Positions 25,779 through 36,336 of a stretch of DNA of 64,000 nucleotides are shown piece by piece (position 1 is the first letter of the stretch; each line of letters starts with the position of its first letter). The stretch is from Cyanobacteria bacterium FACHB-471 (lineage in GTDB: Bacteria; Cyanobacteriota; Cyanobacteriia; Elainellales; Elainellaceae), in contig JACJOC010000115.1 in assembly GCA_014695345.1 (NCBI GenBank), forward strand, positions 62,001-126,000, written 5' to 3'. The translations under genes and the position numbers were made by a program. The notes beneath the pieces were generated by a model, which was given only the letters and a program-made list of their open reading frames with translations, did no database searches and was not told the origin of the DNA.

Positions 25779-26550
25779 GCACTAAGCGTCACTAGCGATC
25801 AATGAACGTCGCGGAATTGAACATTGCTGAATCTAGGTGAGAGGTTTAAACCCTCCTAAAGCGTTGGCGGTTAATCGAGGAGGCGATGCGAAGAGTTCCC
25901 CTTCTGGGGTAATCGCAAAACATCACACCGCCATCAACACCCAGAGCAGCCGCCAGAAGCTTAAAGTTTCCTGGTGTAGAGCTAATTTCCCTGGATGGAG
26001 CAGTTATATCTGCAATGTTGGGTTCATTGTACAACCATATTCTTAAGGTGGTTCGCGGGAGGTTTGCAGTTCAATTCTTGCCAGCTTTCTCTTATTAGAG
26101 GCAATCTTTCAAAATTAGCCAGAGCTTCTCTCAAGTGGCAGTATGAAAGTGGTTTCCAAGCTGAAATTCCCTGGCTAGAGTTCAACTTTGGGAGCGGTCT
26201 TGTTGCACCTCACTCGTGCAAATTGTCCAGCATCGCTGATGCGCGGAAACCCGATGGATCGCCTGAAGAAACGTAAAAACTATTGCGGTGCGCTACGATT
26301 GAATCAAACTTACGAATAACTCCGAAGTTCATCGTTTTTTCATCGCGAAACCAGTTGGGGAGATGGTTTAGCCCTCGCGATTGAGGTGAAGCGATCGCCT
26401 GATATCTCACCGACCGACCTCAATCTTGAAGATAGATTGAGAATTGATTCAGGCAGTTTCTTCTAATAACTCATTGCAACAGCAGACTAAGGGCATCAGT
26501 GCTACGATTGCCACAGAAGAAAAAATAAGGCTAAAAGGACAGAGTGCCGC
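25779..26550. other. Intergenic region upstream of pnp
   Basis: About 770 bp with only short chance frames on both strands. A small palindrome-like GAGGTTTAAACCCTC lies near 25842. The pnp promoter and 5' leader must be here. Such leaders often carry an RNase III-cleaved hairpin, but I cannot point to a convincing one by eye. No rpsO gene, the usual bacterial neighbour, is present. Confidence 0.4.
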
Positions 26551-28704
26551 ATGGTAGAGGAAATAGATAAGTCAATATCCTTCGACGGACGGGATATTCG
26601 GCTTAAGGTAGGTCTGCTTGCACCGCAAGCAGGCGGTTCCGTGTTGGTTCAATCAGAAGAAACAGCAGTTTTTGTAGCGGCAACCCGCGCCGCTGGCAGA
26701 GAAGGAATCGACTTTTTGCCGCTGCTCGTTGATTACGAAGAAAGATTGTATGCCGCCGGACGGATTCCCGGTGGGTTTCTGCGCCGAGAAGGTCGCCCCC
26801 CCGAAAAAGCAACTCTGATTAGCCGTTTGATTGACCGCCCGATGCGTCCGCTGTTTCCCAGTTGGCTGCGGGATGATATTCAGATTGTGGCAACGACAAT
26901 GGCGCTGGATGAGCGAGTCCCACCCGATGTGCTGGCCGTAACAGGTGCATCAATTGCAACGCTACTAGCAGGCATTCCCTTTAATGGACCTATGGCTGCC
27001 GTGCGAGTCGGGCTGATTGGGGATGATTTCATTATTAATCCGACTTACAGCGAGATTGAAGCAGGCGACCTGGATTTGGTGGTTGCTGGTTCACCTGAAG
27101 GCGTGATCATGGTCGAAGCTGGGGCAAATCAGTTGCCTGAGCAAGACATGATTGAGGCAATTGACTTTGGCTATGAGGCCGTTCGCGATCTGATTCAGGC
27201 ACAGCGTGACCTGATGGCAGAACTGGGCATTGAGATCGTGACCGAACAGCCTCCCGAAGTGGATTCGACCTTAGAAGACTTTATTCGCGATCGCACCGAA
27301 GCTTCTATCAAAGAAATCCTGACTCACTTTGAATACAGCAAGAGTGAGCGAGACGCAGCGCTAGACAAGGTCAAGGAAGAAGTAGCAGCGGCGATCGCTG
27401 AAATGCCCGAAGAAGACCCCATCCGAGTTGCAGCTCAGGCAGACGCTAAAGCTTTGGGCAATACCTTCAAGGGTTTGACCAAAAAGTTTATGCGTCGCCA
27501 AATTGTTGAGGACGGCGTTCGGGTAGACGGTCGTAAGCTAGACGAAGTTCGTCCGATCTCTTGCCGGACGGGTATTTTGCCAACGCGGGTTCACGGCAGC
27601 GGACTGTTCCAGCGTGGACTGACTCAAGTGTTGTCAGTTGCAACCTTGGGCACGCCTGGAGATGCTCAGGAGCTAGACGACCTGCACCCTGACGAGCAAA
27701 AGCGCTATTTGCATCACTACAACTTCCCGCCTTACTCAGTGGGTGAGACAAAGCCGATGCGATCGCCTGGTCGGCGTGAAGTCGGGCATGGCGCACTGGC
27801 AGAACGGGCAATCATCCCCATCCTGCCGGACAAAGACAAGTTTCCCTACGTCATCCGGGTGGTATCAGAGGTGCTTTCCTCCAACGGCTCCACCTCAATG
27901 GGTTCAGTCTGCGGTTCCACCCTGGCGCTAATGGATGCCGGAGTACCCATTACCAAACCCGTCAGTGGAGCGGCAATGGGGCTGATTAAAGAAGGCGATG
28001 AAGTTCGCATTCTGACCGACATCCAGGGCATTGAGGATTTCCTTGGCGACATGGACTTCAAAGTCGCCGGAACCGACAGCGGCATCACAGCCCTGCAAAT
28101 GGATATGAAAATCAACGGTTTGCCCATTTCTGTGATAGCAGATGCAATCCGCCAGGCAAAACCTGCCCGAATGCATATCCTGGAAAAAATGCTAACCACC
28201 ATCGACCAACCTCGTCCTGAGTTGTCGCCTTACGCACCAAGACTCCTGACGATTAAGATCGACCCCGACATGATCGGCATGGTCATTGGACCCGGCGGCA
28301 AAACCATCAAGGGCATCACCGAGCAAACTGGAGCCAAAATCGATATCGAAGACGATGGCACAATTACCATCTCGGCAGTCGCAGGCGAAAAGGCCAAACA
28401 CGCTCGCAGCATCATCGAAGGCATGACCCGCAAACTCAGTGCTGGCGACGTGTATGTCGGTCGCGTCACCCGCATCATCCCCATTGGTGCATTCGTCGAA
28501 TTCCTTCCCGGCAAGGAAGGCATGATCCACATCTCCCAGCTTGCTGACTACCGCGTTGGCAAGGTCGAAGATGAAGTTGCTCTAGGCGACGAGGTGATTG
28601 TCAAGGTGCGCGAGATTGACGGACGCGGACGGATCAACCTGACCCGTCTAGGCATCCACCCAGACGAAGCTGCTGCTGCTCGTGAAACCGCAGCCGCCGA
28701 TTAA
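26551..28704 (+). CDS. pnp: Polyribonucleotide nucleotidyltransferase (PNPase)
   Basis: PNPase degrades RNA 3' to 5' with phosphate and can add tails. The 717-aa protein has two RNase PH domains, with [20 protein letters not shown] and [11 protein letters not shown] in the first and [30 protein letters not shown] and [15 protein letters not shown] in the second. It ends in KH ([20 protein letters not shown]) and S1 ([20 protein letters not shown]) domains. The ATG at 26551 gives the normal start [16 protein letters not shown] terminator follows. No anomaly. Confidence 0.97.
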   Translation: MVEEIDKSISFDGRDIRLKVGLLAPQAGGSVLVQSEETAVFVAATRAAGREGIDFLPLLVDYEERLYAAGRIPGGFLRREGRPPEKATLISRLIDRPMRPLFPSWLRDDIQIVATTMALDERVPPDVLAVTGASIATLLAGIPFNGPMAAVRVGLIGDDFIINPTYSEIEAGDLDLVVAGSPEGVIMVEAGANQLPEQDMIEAIDFGYEAVRDLIQAQRDLMAELGIEIVTEQPPEVDSTLEDFIRDRTEASIKEILTHFEYSKSERDAALDKVKEEVAAAIAEMPEEDPIRVAAQADAKALGNTFKGLTKKFMRRQIVEDGVRVDGRKLDEVRPISCRTGILPTRVHGSGLFQRGLTQVLSVATLGTPGDAQELDDLHPDEQKRYLHHYNFPPYSVGETKPMRSPGRREVGHGALAERAIIPILPDKDKFPYVIRVVSEVLSSNGSTSMGSVCGSTLALMDAGVPITKPVSGAAMGLIKEGDEVRILTDIQGIEDFLGDMDFKVAGTDSGITALQMDMKINGLPISVIADAIRQAKPARMHILEKMLTTIDQPRPELSPYAPRLLTIKIDPDMIGMVIGPGGKTIKGITEQTGAKIDIEDDGTITISAVAGEKAKHARSIIEGMTRKLSAGDVYVGRVTRIIPIGAFVEFLPGKEGMIHISQLADYRVGKVEDEVALGDEVIVKVREIDGRGRINLTRLGIHPDEAAAARETAAAD

Positions 28705-28729
28705 GTCCTAGTTTGTCTGGGCTAATTTC

Positions 28730-28780
28730 GGGGCGATCGCTTCCTTCTTTTGAGTGGGTGGCGATCGCCCCAAATTTTTT
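28730..28780 (+). terminator. Rho-independent terminator after pnp
   Basis: An 11-bp stem GGGGCGATCGC / GCGATCGCCCC with a 20-nt loop is followed by AAATTTTTT. The stem is built from two HIP1 octamers. Confidence 0.85.
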
Positions 28781-28895
28781 ATCGCCCAAAAATGTTTGCC
28801 GCTGACTGTAGCGATCGGTCACGCCGATATGTTAATTTTATAAAGCTGAGTTTGCAGCCCAGTTTTAAGACTGAGGTGGCGATCGTTCAGCGTTA

Positions 28896-28969
28896 GGCTC
28901 AGTAGCTCAGTAGGTTAGAGCAGGGGACTCATAAGCCCAAGGTCGCAGGTTCAAATCCCGCCTGAGCCA
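28896..28969 (+). tRNA. tRNA-Met (anticodon CAT)
   Basis: A 74-nt cloverleaf without an encoded CCA. The acceptor stem GGCTCAG/CTGAGCC is perfect, with discriminator A. The D stem is GCTC/GAGC and the anticodon loop CTCATAA reads CAT. The anticodon stem has only three Watson-Crick pairs in the middle, and the T stem GCAGG/CCCGC has an A-C mismatch. Overall pattern fits elongator Met; a lysidine-modified Ile tRNA cannot be excluded from the anticodon alone. Confidence 0.88.
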
Positions 28970-29326
28970 TTTTTTTAGCGAAAATTCAATCCCCGTATCC
29001 CAGAAAATTCACAGGGATGCAGGGATTCTGCGTTTTGTAAACCATCCCTAATACACCACCATTTTTAGGCGAGATTTTAGTCAAGGGAAAAGGATTGAAG
29101 GAAAACTTGCTCAAGCCAATGGGGAATTGCACAAACTGAGAACGATTCAGAAATTTTTAATACCGATTTAAACAAATTTCGTGACACATCGATTTCTGTA
29201 AGGGCGCACTGCGCCTTACCCATATCTGCAACATCCTTGAATCAAATGGGTATCTATTTTACCTGTGCGGTGCCATGAACTGTTTATCAGCTTGAATGTC
29301 AATCTAGAGCAGGAAGGCATCTTCCC
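28970..29326. other. Intergenic region after tRNA-Met
   Basis: About 350 bp. The tRNA is followed directly by a T7 run that may end its transcript. A REP-like imperfect palindrome lies at 29198-29219. Otherwise nothing is recognisable. Confidence 0.4.
29198..29219. repeat. REP-like imperfect palindrome
   Basis: GTAAGGGCGCACTGCGCCTT followed by AC: the arms pair with one bulged G. It shares the GTA(A/G)GGGCG opening with the palindromes at 32650, 47708 and 60507. Confidence 0.6.
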
Positions 29327-30178
29327 TTGCTCCACTTTATGGTGTTGATAGTAGAGCTTGTTCAAGCAGGGTCAGCCGTGCTGTATCGTACTATCGACGA
29401 AAACCGGATTTGCATTACTCAGCCCACTCATGCCTGGGTGGCGGGACAACTGGCTCAGGCATGGGGAAATGCAGCGATCGGTTCCTTTGCCCCTCACGCA
29501 GCAGTATGTTTGGGGGCAGAACAGCACGACATTGGCTGGATTCCCTGGGAGTCAACTCCTACTCTGAATCCTGAAACAGGATATCCTCATAGTTTCATGG
29601 AAGTCGCTCCAGAAGTACATACAAAATTATGGGCAGGTGCAAAACAACTTGCCCTGCCGATGGGACGTTACGCGGCACTTTTGGTCTCTCTACATGGCAC
29701 TGGATTATACGAACGCTTTACTCATTGGAAACAGTCACCCACATCCACCCAAATTGTCGAAGCGTTTTTGCAAAATGAGAAGGAATTTCAGCAACATCTG
29801 ATTGATCGGTTGAAACAAGACCCAGCTTACCAAGCGTATGTTACGCCAGAAGTCATTACCCGCAATCAAAAACTGGTAGCAACGTGGGATGCATTGTCTC
29901 TTGCAATCTGTATGGGTGTGACGAAAGAAAAACAGTTTGAACAAGTTCCTTCTGCTACTGGAGAAGTCACACTAGTGTTGACTCCCATCCAAAACGATCC
30001 AACTCGCTTGAGCCTTGAGCCCTGGTGTTTTCAGACTGAGGAAGTCATTGTTGTATTTGAGGGACGGATTCTCAAAGAAAAGTCACAGGATGAACAAGTG
30101 ATGCGCGATCGCCTCACAACTGCTCCCTGGATTACCCTTACCGCTACCCTTTATCCAAGTAGTGATACAGATGAATAA
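29327..30178 (+). CDS. DUF3891-family protein
   Basis: A protein of about 265-283 aa. The conserved family core is visible: ITQPTHAWVAGQLAQAWG, CLGAEQHDIGWIPWES (His-Asp pair suggestive of a metal-binding hydrolase), YAALLVSLHGTGLYERF and WDALSLAICMG. The HD-like pattern hints at a phosphohydrolase but no activity is established. The exact start is uncertain: codons at 29327, 29339 and GTG 29378 are all possible, and the conserved part begins at LYRTIDENRICIT, favouring the last. Stand-alone. Confidence 0.75.
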   Translation: MLHFMVLIVELVQAGSAVLYRTIDENRICITQPTHAWVAGQLAQAWGNAAIGSFAPHAAVCLGAEQHDIGWIPWESTPTLNPETGYPHSFMEVAPEVHTKLWAGAKQLALPMGRYAALLVSLHGTGLYERFTHWKQSPTSTQIVEAFLQNEKEFQQHLIDRLKQDPAYQAYVTPEVITRNQKLVATWDALSLAICMGVTKEKQFEQVPSATGEVTLVLTPIQNDPTRLSLEPWCFQTEEVIVVFEGRILKEKSQDEQVMRDRLTTAPWITLTATLYPSSDTDE

Positions 30179-30279
30179 AGGATAGAGCTTTAAATACGCA
30201 GCTCCAGAGGGAATGGTATCAGAAAAGAGGAGCTTTCATGCCATACTGCTAGGGTGACGGTTGTTAGAAGAGGGCAGCG

Positions 30280-31371
30280 ATGCATGGTATCCGCCTGATC
30301 TCCGCTGCAATGAGTCGTCTTGATAAACTCACGAATGCAGCCAAGCGACTGATTGCTGGCACATTGGGGTTAGAAGATCCAATATGTATCATGCCTTATC
30401 GAGGATATGGCACACCCGATAATCTGCATCTAAGAGGACGAGTATTGCAAGATCAGGGCATTACGCTGAGAGAAGAAAACGCATCAGTCTGGAGAAATCT
30501 CCGTAATATGTATCGTCGCTTTGAGTCAGACGAAGTTGCGGAGGCGCGAGTGCGAGCCTACTTTGGCACAGCTCAACAAGACGTTCTAACCAATGCGGAA
30601 GGTTTTTTTCAAGTCACGTTTGCATTATCCGATCAACCGGTTGAATCCGATCGCTTCTGGCAACCTATCACACTAGAGCTGCTCAAACCTCTCCCGCGGT
30701 ACTCAGAGCCAATCAGGGTAAACAGTGAAGTGATGGTGGTGTCAGAACGCGCTCAGTTTGGTGTGATCAGCGACATCGACGACACCATTATGCGAACGGC
30801 AGCCACCGACCTGCTCAAAATGATCCGTATTGCCTATCTCGGCAACGAAAACACCCGCCGTCCGTTTTCTGGTGTAGCGGAGTTTTATCATGCTCTCCAA
30901 CAGGGACAAAGCGACGATTACAGAAATCCTATTTTCTATGTGTCCAGCAGCGCCTGGAATATGTATGACTTGTTTGAGAAGTTTATGGATTTTAACCACA
31001 TTCCCCGTGGACCTATTTTGTTGAGAGATATTGAACTGTCTCCTGCTAACCTGCTGTCGTTTAAGCATGAGAGCCACAAGATAGAGCAAATCACGCCGAT
31101 CCTAAACTGTTTCTCCCATTTACCCTTTATTTTGATTGGCGATAGCGGACAGAAAGATCCAGAGATCTATCAGCAACTTGTCAAACACCACCCCGATCGC
31201 ATCTTTGCTATCTATATTCGGGATGTCACCCCCAATGATTCCCAGCGGCAAGGTGAATTAGAGGCGATCGCCAATCAGGTTAAAGAGACAGGATGTGAAT
31301 TCGTGGTGTTTCCTGAAACCGAGGTAGCGATGGATCATGCCATCACTCATCATTGGATTAGCTGCAATTAA
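30280..31371 (+). CDS. App1-like phosphatidate phosphatase (DUF2183)
   Basis: A 363-aa protein with the catalytic domain of yeast App1, an HAD-fold phosphatidate phosphatase. The DxDxT-type motif is VISDIDDTIMRTA (near residue 163). It is followed by FYVSSSAWNMYDLFEKFMDF and ILLRDIELS, then FILIGDSGQKDPEIYQQL and IFAIYIRDVTP, all characteristic of the DUF2183 group. The N-terminal ~150 residues contain a small beta domain (FQVTFALSDQPVE). Bacterial members probably act on phospholipid or phosphoester substrates. The peroxiredoxin-like gene follows 28 bp later and may share a transcript. Confidence 0.85.
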   Translation: MHGIRLISAAMSRLDKLTNAAKRLIAGTLGLEDPICIMPYRGYGTPDNLHLRGRVLQDQGITLREENASVWRNLRNMYRRFESDEVAEARVRAYFGTAQQDVLTNAEGFFQVTFALSDQPVESDRFWQPITLELLKPLPRYSEPIRVNSEVMVVSERAQFGVISDIDDTIMRTAATDLLKMIRIAYLGNENTRRPFSGVAEFYHALQQGQSDDYRNPIFYVSSSAWNMYDLFEKFMDFNHIPRGPILLRDIELSPANLLSFKHESHKIEQITPILNCFSHLPFILIGDSGQKDPEIYQQLVKHHPDRIFAIYIRDVTPNDSQRQGELEAIANQVKETGCEFVVFPETEVAMDHAITHHWISCN

Positions 31372-31399
31372 TATGTAGAGGCAGTATCATTCTACCGTT

Positions 31400-32182
31400 A
31401 TGAATCCTTACCCTCTTCTCAAGCAAACTCAACGACAACGGGTCAGCGATGGTCAGCAAGTCTCTATCCTGGATGGTTGCGATCCAGCTAATCGACTGCT
31501 GTTTTTAGCGCTGCCCCAACTGGGTGATTTTGATAGCCTTGAGTATGCCTGGTGGTTGCAGCGTGATGCAGAACGGTTGCGGGAGGCAAAGCTGACGATT
31601 CGTGCGGTTGGAATTGGCGATCGCCCCTCCGGGGAAAAGTTCTGTGCCTATACCGGATTTTCTCCAAGCTGGCTGTTTGTTGACCCCACAGCTGAACTGC
31701 ATCGTCAACTCGGCCTGTATTCCGGGCTATCGATCAAAATGCCTGTGCTGTCTCCGACGCAAAATGCCTGGTTGAACCTAATGCTGATGTGTGCTGGAGT
31801 TGGCAGTCCTGGGACGCTGGCAGAGGTGTTTCGGGGTTATAAGGGCGATCGCAACGCTCCCCAACTGATTCACGATGATGAAGTGGTGAAAGCGGCTCCG
31901 TTACCTACCTTTAAAGGCTCATTCTTTAAACTGGCTGGAGGAACCGGGTTTCAACGTCCTTTTGAGTTGGCAACTCTGCGGTTGCGAAACATGGCAGAGG
32001 TTTTGGGAAACTGGAAAACCTATGTGCCCAACACCGCTTATATGACCCAGCGGGGAGGAACGTTTCTGTTCGATCGCGATGGAAGTTTACTCTATGAACA
32101 TCGAGATCGAGGCATTCTAGGTTTTGCTGCCAACATGAGTGATCCGCTGTCGTTTCTCTTGACTGAGATAAACTCAAAGTAG
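31400..32182 (+). CDS. Peroxiredoxin-like (AhpC/TSA, PRXL2-type) protein
   Basis: A 260-aa protein of the thioredoxin-fold AhpC/TSA superfamily. Evidence is the LLFLALPQLGDFDSLEYAWW strand-helix start, LTIRAVGIGDRPSGEKFCAY, WLFVDPTAELHRQLGLYSGL and the C-terminal GGTFLFDRDGSLLYEHRDRG, the last two matching strands of this fold. The usual peroxidatic PxxxTxxC motif is absent; a single Cys occurs in GEKFCAYTGF. A peroxidase function is therefore unproven. It lies 28 bp after the App1-like gene and is tightly convergent with the next gene. Confidence 0.65.
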   Translation: MNPYPLLKQTQRQRVSDGQQVSILDGCDPANRLLFLALPQLGDFDSLEYAWWLQRDAERLREAKLTIRAVGIGDRPSGEKFCAYTGFSPSWLFVDPTAELHRQLGLYSGLSIKMPVLSPTQNAWLNLMLMCAGVGSPGTLAEVFRGYKGDRNAPQLIHDDEVVKAAPLPTFKGSFFKLAGGTGFQRPFELATLRLRNMAEVLGNWKTYVPNTAYMTQRGGTFLFDRDGSLLYEHRDRGILGFAANMSDPLSFLLTEINSK

Positions 32183-32518
32183 TTACAAAGCGTCTGATGG
32201 TGAGGCAGGCTTCCTATCTTGCGATCGCCCTTCAGGTTGTTCAAGCTGTAGGCGCTGTTGTTCAGAAGTGTCTGGCAAGTTCCCATCAATCTGAAGTGCT
32301 TCAGTCGTATTTGAAGGCTCACTTAGTCTCTGAACTTCTTGCTCAAACTGCTGCTGTCCCTCATTGAAGAACCGTTCTGCTGCAGTTGGGTAGTTGAGTG
32401 CAGCATTAATTTGAGTCAAGTCTGGAGAGGCAAAACTGGGTTGCGTGAGAGCCGTAGAAATCAGGATAGTGGCGATCGCCATTCCCAACCAATGGTATTG
32501 AATCGTTAGGTTAAACAT
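32183..32518 (-). CDS. Small exported protein of unknown function
   Basis: About 111 aa from the ATG at 32518, which has CAGGAG upstream. The frame stays open to 32773 but that stretch contains a REP palindrome and a hairpin and is not coding. The N-terminus is a signal peptide (YHWLGMAIATILISTALTQP followed by SFA-SP). The mature part is hydrophilic and Gln/Glu-rich (AAERFFNEGQQQFEQEVQRL). No family recognised. The 3' end abuts the convergent peroxiredoxin-like gene. Confidence 0.65.
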   Translation of the reverse strand: MFNLTIQYHWLGMAIATILISTALTQPSFASPDLTQINAALNYPTAAERFFNEGQQQFEQEVQRLSEPSNTTEALQIDGNLPDTSEQQRLQLEQPEGRSQDRKPASPSDAL

Positions 32519-32649
32519 ATCCCGACTCCTGAAGCGAAAAAGAACCATCGGGGATAATAGTGAGTTTATTATCTCTGCCTCAATTTTAGCGCTCTGCTCA
32601 ACAGGTATGTTTTCACAGCAATTTCCACTTGGATAAACTACAAATCTTT

Positions 32650-32677
32650 GTAGGAGCAGTTCGCGAACTGCCCCTAC
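32650..32677. repeat. REP-type palindrome
   Basis: A 28-nt palindrome opening GTAGGAGCAGTTCG and closing CGAACTGCCCCTAC, with one mismatch. It shares the GTAGG...CCTAC ends with those at 47708 and 60507. Confidence 0.85.
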
Positions 32678-32712
32678 GCTATGGCTTGCCGGTCCGAAAA
32701 TGGCTGTAAAAG

Positions 32713-32760
32713 GTCTGTTTTCAAGCGTGAGAACTCTCGGTTTCGCGCTTGAAAACAGAC
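32713..32760 (-). terminator. Hairpin downstream of ilvD
   Basis: 15-bp arms GTCTGTTTTCAAGCG / CGCTTGAAAACAGAC with an 18-nt loop lie 20 bp after the ilvD stop. On the minus strand they are followed by CCTTTTAC, a weak T tail, so it may end the ilvD transcript or be an inverted-repeat element. Confidence 0.55.
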
Positions 32761-32779
32761 TCAGATCTGGCAATTTCCT

Positions 32780-34624
32780 TCACTCAAGCATTTCCAGGTT
32801 TCGTACCGCACCTTGATCGGCGCTAGTTGCCAGCAATGCATACGCTTTGAGCGCTGCTGTGACTCGCCGTTTGCGGGGCTGTTCAGGCTTCCAGGCATCT
32901 TTGCCTTTGGCTTCCATTGCTGCTCGACGGTTGGCTAATTCCTCCGCTGGTAGATCTACATTGATGCTGCGATTGGGAATGTCAATTAGGATGCGATCGC
33001 CATCCTGCACTAGCGCAATATTGCCGCCTGCTGCCGCTTCTGGAGAAGCATGACCAATCGAGAGTCCGGAGGTACCCCCAGAAAAGCGTCCGTCGGTCAA
33101 CAAGGCACAAGCTTTGCCCAATCCCTTGGATTTGAGGTAGCTGGTAGGATAAAGCATTTCTTGCATTCCTGGACCACCGCGCGGTCCTTCATAGCGAATA
33201 ATTACGACATCGCCGGGTTGCACCTCATCTCGGAGAATTCCGTTGACAGCGGCATCCTGGCTTTCATAAATACGCGCTTTGCCTTCAAAGACCAAAATGC
33301 TTTCGTCTACGCCTGCTGTCTTGACGATGCAGCCGCGCTCAGCCAAGTTACCGTGCAGCACCGCGAGTCCGCCTTCGGCGCTATAGGCATTCTCGATGCT
33401 GCGAATACAGCCGTTTTCCCGATCTGGGTCGAGGGAGGACCAGCGGGTCGATTGGCTAAATGCTTGCTGCGTGGGAATGCCTGCCGGACCAGCCTTAAAG
33501 AAGGTGTGGATAGCTTCGTCATCGGTACGCATGATATCCCAGCGATCGAGCGCTTCCTTCATCGTCTGACTGTGAACGGTGGGTACGTCTGTATGGAGCA
33601 ACCCAGCCCGATCTAGCTCACCGAGAATACCAGGAATGCCACCAGCCCGGTGAACATCTTCAATGTGATACTTTTGCGTATTGGGAGCAACCTTGCAGAG
33701 CTGAGGAATCTTGCGCGAGAGGCGATCGATATCTGCCATCGTGAAATCAACCCCTGCTTCGTGGACAGCAGCCAGCAGGTGCAGAATCGTGTTGGTCGAT
33801 CCGCCCATTGCCACGTCTAACGCCACAGCGTTCTCAAAAGCTTTGACACTGGCGATCGAGCGAGGCAGCACCGATTCGTCATTCTGCTCGTAGTAGCGGC
33901 GAGTAATGCTAACGATGGTGCGGGCGGCATTAATAAACAGATCCTTGCGGTCAAAATGGGTCGCTAGCGTGGTGCCATTGCCAGGTAGGGAAAGCCCGAT
34001 CGCCTCAGTGAGACAGTTCATCGAGTTGGCAGTGAACATTCCAGAACAAGAGCCACAGGTTGGGCAGGCAGAACGCTCGTATTCCTCGACCACTTCGTCA
34101 CTGACGCTGTCATTTGCGGCAATCACCATCGCGTCTACCAAGTCCAACTTGTTTTCCGAGAGTTTGGTTTTGCCCGCTTCCATTGGGCCACCGGAGACGA
34201 ATACAGCGGGAATGTTGAGCCGCAAAGCTGCCATCAACATACCGGGAGTGATCTTGTCACAGTTGGAAATGCAAACCAGAGCATCGGCACAATGGGCATT
34301 GGCCATGTACTCGACCGAATCAGCGATGATCTCGCGTGAGGGTAAACTATAGAGCATTCCGTCATGCCCCATCGCAATCCCATCATCCACCGCGATCGTG
34401 TTGAATTCTTTGGCGACACCACCAGCGGCTTCAATCTCACGGCACACCAGTTGACCCAGATCCTTCAGGTGAACGTGTCCGGGCACAAATTGGGTAAAAG
34501 AATTGGCAACTGCAATGATAGGCTTCTCGAAGTCCTCAGTTTGCATTCCGGTGGCGCGCCAAAGCGCGCGGGCACCGGCCATATTGCGTCCCTGAGTGGT
34601 GGTTTTGGAGCGATAGGTCGGCAT
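32780..34624 (-). CDS. ilvD: Dihydroxy-acid dehydratase
   Basis: IlvD converts 2,3-dihydroxy-isovalerate and -methylvalerate to the 2-oxo acids of valine, leucine and isoleucine synthesis. The 614-aa length matches the long (enterobacterial-like) form. Iron-sulfur ligands are visible in [12 protein letters not shown] and [41 protein letters not shown]-like [19 protein letters not shown] and [17 protein letters not shown] are further signatures. It starts at ATG 34624. No other branched-chain genes are adjacent. Confidence 0.95.
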   Translation of the reverse strand: MPTYRSKTTTQGRNMAGARALWRATGMQTEDFEKPIIAVANSFTQFVPGHVHLKDLGQLVCREIEAAGGVAKEFNTIAVDDGIAMGHDGMLYSLPSREIIADSVEYMANAHCADALVCISNCDKITPGMLMAALRLNIPAVFVSGGPMEAGKTKLSENKLDLVDAMVIAANDSVSDEVVEEYERSACPTCGSCSGMFTANSMNCLTEAIGLSLPGNGTTLATHFDRKDLFINAARTIVSITRRYYEQNDESVLPRSIASVKAFENAVALDVAMGGSTNTILHLLAAVHEAGVDFTMADIDRLSRKIPQLCKVAPNTQKYHIEDVHRAGGIPGILGELDRAGLLHTDVPTVHSQTMKEALDRWDIMRTDDEAIHTFFKAGPAGIPTQQAFSQSTRWSSLDPDRENGCIRSIENAYSAEGGLAVLHGNLAERGCIVKTAGVDESILVFEGKARIYESQDAAVNGILRDEVQPGDVVIIRYEGPRGGPGMQEMLYPTSYLKSKGLGKACALLTDGRFSGGTSGLSIGHASPEAAAGGNIALVQDGDRILIDIPNRSINVDLPAEELANRRAAMEAKGKDAWKPEQPRKRRVTAALKAYALLATSADQGAVRNLEMLE

Positions 34625-34767
34625 GGCGCATTCTATATAGCTAGGGTTTTTAAACAGTTTAGACGGTTAAGTCCTAAATCTTTTTGCAAAAACAGAAGCA
34701 CTCCTGCGGACTAGTACTAAAGTTAGCTGTATTTCCAGTGCAACTACGAGTAGACAGCAGCCCCCCC

Positions 34768-36336
34768 ATGCCATCAACTGCTAAACCGATTCGGCTGTTT
34801 ATCAGCTATCGCAGCCAAGACCCGGATATGAGCCTGGCCCAGCGCTTTTATGAAGCACTGGATGCGGCGGGATATGAGTCATTTATGGCAGGAGAAAGTA
34901 TTCGGCTCGGAGAAAACTGGGCACAGCGAGTAGATGAAGAACTGGAGCGGGCAGATTACTTTTTGCTGTTGCTGTCGCCCAAGTCCGCCACGAGTGAAAT
35001 GGTGACAGAAGAGGTAAGACGGGCAAAGGAATTGCGCGATCGCCATCCTCAACACAAACCCGTCATTCTCCCCATCCGGGTCAACTTCTCCTGGGACTCA
35101 CCGCTTAATTACGACCTGCGCGGCTACCTCAACCGCATCCAGCAGCGCGAATGGAAAACGGAAGCCGACACCACCAAAATTCTCCAAGAAATTCTCACCC
35201 TCCTAGCAGCAGGTTCTCCCCCATCTCCCGCCTTTGCTGAATCTGAAGAACCTGACTCCCAGCCCCTTACCCCCTATCCCTTCCCCCCTCCCAACTCTCC
35301 ACCCCTTCCCATTGCTGAACCTGAACTCCCCGGAGGACAGGTTGATCTCGCCTCAGTGTTTTATGTAGAAAGGGAGCCGATTGAAGCAGACTGCTATGAG
35401 GCGATCGCCCGCTCTGGTGCCCTGATTCGGATCAAAGCGCCAAGGCAAATGGGTAAAACCTCCCTGCTGTCGCGAATCTTGCAGCAGGCAAAAGAACTGG
35501 ACTACCTCACCGTGCCGCTCAGCTTTCAGCTTGCCGATACCGCTGTCTTTGCCGATTTAGATAAGTTTTTGCGCTGGTTTTGCGCCAGCATCGGACGCAG
35601 ACTACGACTTCCTAACCGACTGAACGACTACTGGGACGAGATCTTTGGCAGCAAAGACAACTGCACCGCCTACTTTGAGGAATACCTGCTAACTGAAATC
35701 AACAGTCCGCTAGCGTTGGGGTTAGACGAAGTAGATTGCGTGTTTCAGCATCCTGAAATTGCCGCCGACTTTTTTGGGCTGCTGCGGGCCTGGCACGAAG
35801 ACTCCAAAAGCCGCGACCTGTGGAAGAAACTGCGGCTGGTGGTAGTGCATTCCACCGAGGTCTACATTCCGCTGAATATCAACCAGTCGCCCTTTAACGT
35901 TGGCTTACCGATTGAGCTACCCGAATTCACACCCGCGCAGGTGCTTGACCTGGCAAAGCGGCACGGACTGAACTGGGACCTCGACCAGGTTGAGCAACTG
36001 ATGAATATGGTTGGCGGACACCCTTACCTGGTTCGCGTTGCGCTCTACCAAATTGCCCGCAGAGAAACCTCCCTCACCGAACTGCTGCAATCGGCTCCTA
36101 CCGAAGCCGGACTCTATGGTGATCACCTGCGCCGCCACCTGTGGAACCTGGAACAGCACCCAGAATTGGCTAAAGCGGTGAAAGTGGCGATCGCCTCTCC
36201 TGATCCCGTTCGCCTGGAATCGGTGCAAGCCTTCCAGCTACACAGCATGGGCTTAGTTCACCTCAAAGGAAACGATGTGCAGCCTCGCTGTGATTTGTAT
36301 CGACGCTACTTTGGCGATCGGTTGCGGAGGAAGTAG
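34768..36336 (+). CDS. TIR domain fused to an AAA-like (AAA_35-type) NTPase
   Basis: About 522 aa from the ATG at 34768; a TTG 28 codons earlier is less likely. Residues ~5-140 are a TIR domain: IRLFISYRSQDPDMSLAQRF, LRLGENW-like SIRLGENWAQRVDEELERAD, YFLLLLSPKSATSEMVTEEV, with Glu at the usual NADase position. A Pro/Ser-rich linker (~150-190) follows. The rest is an AAA-like NTPase with Walker A PRQMGKTS (K230) and Walker B LALGLDEVDCVF. Its architecture suggests an NLR-like sensor whose TIR part depletes NAD or makes a signal. The gene's 3' end overlaps the convergent hydrolase gene by 74 bp. Confidence 0.87.
   Translation: MPSTAKPIRLFISYRSQDPDMSLAQRFYEALDAAGYESFMAGESIRLGENWAQRVDEELERADYFLLLLSPKSATSEMVTEEVRRAKELRDRHPQHKPVILPIRVNFSWDSPLNYDLRGYLNRIQQREWKTEADTTKILQEILTLLAAGSPPSPAFAESEEPDSQPLTPYPFPPPNSPPLPIAEPELPGGQVDLASVFYVEREPIEADCYEAIARSGALIRIKAPRQMGKTSLLSRILQQAKELDYLTVPLSFQLADTAVFADLDKFLRWFCASIGRRLRLPNRLNDYWDEIFGSKDNCTAYFEEYLLTEINSPLALGLDEVDCVFQHPEIAADFFGLLRAWHEDSKSRDLWKKLRLVVVHSTEVYIPLNINQSPFNVGLPIELPEFTPAQVLDLAKRHGLNWDLDQVEQLMNMVGGHPYLVRVALYQIARRETSLTELLQSAPTEAGLYGDHLRRHLWNLEQHPELAKAVKVAIASPDPVRLESVQAFQLHSMGLVHLKGNDVQPRCDLYRRYFGDRLRRK

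Noticed and set aside
32519-32773. N-terminal extension of the small exported protein
   Set aside because: The stretch contains a REP palindrome and a hairpin, and an internal ATG with a good ribosome site precedes a clear signal peptide.
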